From Dipylidium caninum (taxonomy: Eukaryota; Platyhelminthes; Cestoda; Cyclophyllidea; Dipylidiidae), in NCBI GenBank assembly GCA_017562135.1, contig QEYB01000921.1, positions 248,001 through 312,000 of the forward strand: a stretch of DNA of 64,000 nt, written 5' to 3'. Positions 62,077 to 64,000 of the stretch are shown here, piece after piece (the stretch's first letter is position 1; each line of letters opens with the position of its first letter). The notes under the pieces are model-generated. The model made no database searches and was not told where the DNA came from. It saw only the letters and a list, made by a program, of their open reading frames with translations. The position numbers and the translations under genes were made by a program.

Positions 62077-63983
62077 TCAGTCCTCCAGTTTGTGCATTTT
62101 GGCGATCCGTTTCCGTAGCTCGATGGGGAACATTTCGTAGCAAGCTTTGCACACGGGGCGAAGGTCGAATTCATAGAACTTAGTCCTTAAATACAAAATT
62201 AAATGCGCTAGGTGATAACTCATATGACAAGTCTTCAGGACATCTTCGAACTACAAGGTTTTGCCGTTGTAGCCTCTATTCTCGCCATTTTGGCACGTGC
62301 CTATTAAGCTCTAGTTAACTAAAAGCAAGTGTTGTGAGATCTGATCCAGTCCATCGGCCAATCATGCACAAGTAAAGATATACACTTCAATCTGGTCTGG
62401 GCTAGACTCAAGTCAAAAAATCCGTGTGCTCTAATACACAAATACAGATGAAGGGAAGCTTAATTTGGTACCAACTAAGAGTAAGAATAAGGGGAGAAAG
62501 AGTTGGAACTGAAACAGTGTTACCAATTTCTAATTCTTTGATCTAATCCAGATATAAAAAGTAAGAACTAGAAGTAAAACCCACTTGGGACTGATGCGTC
62601 GATCACAGACAATACACCCAAAGTGATCAACACACCAGGCCTTATTTAAGGCAAATACGGTTTCTCCTGGAATGACCTGGTTGCATGAGTAACAAAGCAT
62701 GCCGAACAATTGCTGGTAGTGAAGTTCACAATAAGCTAGTCCCTTTTTCTCATAGTGTCGTGAGCCCAGAAAAGGTTTCTCGCAGCGAGCGCAAACAAAA
62801 TGCTCCACATGCCATGTCTTCCCCAAGGCATGAACCACGCGTTCTTCAATAGGCCGACTGCGTAACAAAAATACAGTTAAACAAAAAAAGCACACTAAAA
62901 AAGGGTTAAATTACAGTATCACGGAAAAATTTGAGTACACTATTCGATACCAAACTGGGTCAATTCTGAGCTAAAAACTGCTTAGTAATGCTAATGTTAA
63001 TCACAGTTGCAAACTAAAATAAACAAACCAACGCAAGTAGTGGTGCCAAACCTTTACAGCTCTTAAAAATCCGAACAAAATCTTACCGACAAGCTCCACA
63101 AATAGGAATTCCCATTTTATCAAAGCACCGGAGACAGTAGAGGTCCCCGTCCTTTTCGCGTGCGTCAGAGCTGAGTTCAGAGCCACAAGATGAACAAGTG
63201 AAATGATAGGCATGATAGACCTCAGACTGATATTTAAGCTGTTGGCACTCATCAACATAAGAGTGGCATTTGAAGCAAAGGATTCGGCCCGAGGTGTTGG
63301 CTTTCTCGCGAGCATTACATTCATGACATAGTGCTCTAGAAGTTTTAATAATGAAAGAGTATAAATGCCATGGAATTCCATAAATTACCTCCCAGCGTGC
63401 TTAACAAAACCGTCATCGGCTAGGCACTTGTCACAAATTTGACACCGAAAGCACTCAGGATGCCAACTGTTATTCATTGCCTTTATAACGCGACCAACGA
63501 TAAAGTACCCACATTTCCCACAACATGGCGCAAATAAAACGTGGAAATCATGTTCGCAATATTTTCGGCCATCAAACTGATTTAAGGGTTACGGGATATA
63601 CGGAGGACTTACATCGTAGTATACTCCATCAGGAAATGGCTGAAAGCACTGAGCACAGCTAAATTTCCGATCGATTAGAACAAAGAAGAAACTCACGCGA
63701 AACAGTCCACGTGATATTTCTCATTCCGGGCCTGGACCACTTTTTCGTTCACTTTAAAACCCTCGTGACAATGGAGACAAAAGTCGTCTCCAACATCGAG
63801 TCTACAAGAAGTAATAACGAGGAAAGGAATATACCTTGAGAAATCATCGGCTGGGGTATAGTTGTCATATCCTTCTCCGTCCACGTCTGGACCGTCGCGT
63901 TCATAAACGCCGGAAGCATCCTGCGACTCCCCGGGAAGGCCCATCTTCTGTATTTGCACACCAAGCATTTTCATTGGGTCGTT
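62077..63983 (-). CDS. LIMS1: PINCH (LIMS1/2), five-LIM adaptor of the ILK-PINCH-parvin complex; 5' end open
   Basis: Seven minus-strand exons: 63983-63835, 63801-63697, 63658-63613, 63576-63389, 63335-63087, 62857-62585 and 62185-62077, giving 372 residues. Five LIM domains start with [66 protein letters not shown] and [20 protein letters not shown]. The C-terminal tail reads [17 protein letters not shown], as in human LIMS1. LIM1 binds the ankyrin repeats of integrin-linked kinase. The complex anchors integrins to actin and supports muscle attachment. The first visible exon adds about 50 acidic residues before LIM1 that vertebrate PINCH lacks. It starts at an AG acceptor (CTTTAG at 63984), so upstream exons may lie outside the window, or its ATG at 63974 is the start. 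Introns from 5' to 3' are 33, 38, 36, 53, 229 and 399 nt. Confidence 0.95.
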
Positions 63984-64000
63984 CTAAAGTGCAAATTGGT

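Noticed and set aside
1..64000. tRNA, rRNA, CRISPR array, spliced-leader RNA gene or intact transposon
   Set aside because: A visual search found no cloverleaf T-arm with a paired acceptor, no spaced direct-repeat array and no reverse transcriptase or transposase motif. A covariance-model search would be decisive for RNAs.

Overview
This is a eukaryotic window. Genes are split by GT...AG introns and the proteins are metazoan families. It fits a parasitic flatworm, probably a cestode or a relative: several first introns are only 28-38 nt, intron length tends to grow from 5' to 3', and several start codons sit on or 2 nt after an AG acceptor, as expected where a spliced leader is trans-spliced. 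The phylum is an inference. No tRNA, rRNA, CRISPR array or intact transposon was recognised.

Layout: (1) 2-253, last coding exon of an unidentified + strand gene. (2) 3191-10963 (+), a stomatin/MEC-2-like SPFH membrane protein in seven exons. (3) 10964-16037, GC-rich with no supported gene. (4) 16038-22243 (-), a large zinc-finger protein with fingers at both ends and two possible C-termini. (5) 23361-30008 (-), a MAGI-like scaffold with two PDZ domains, whose largest intron holds a possible reductase relic. (6) 31617-32360 and 36248-37361 (-), two Ser/Arg/Lys-rich genes that look like relatives and match no family I recognise. (7) 40518-43122 (-), a chromodomain plus ankyrin protein of MPP8 type. 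(8) 46033-48044 (+), a TGF-beta/BMP type I receptor kinase. (9) 48585-49582 (-), glutaredoxin-3. (10) 51397-52975 (+), an SR splicing factor with a possible poison exon. (11) 53517-58582 (+), BRD8. (12) 59052-60314 (+), APC10. (13) 62077-63983 (-), PINCH with five LIM domains, open at its 5' end.

The genes form no operon or single pathway. By family they serve membrane scaffolding, junction or polarity scaffolding, heterochromatin reading, BMP signalling, Fe-S/redox control, splicing, histone acetylation (NuA4/TIP60), cell-cycle ubiquitination and integrin adhesion. Base composition changes in blocks: about 1-15.8 kb and 31-38 kb are GC-rich with many accidental open frames, the rest is AT-rich.

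Exon limits were read by eye from frame continuity, splice consensus and remembered family motifs. No alignment or transcript data were used.
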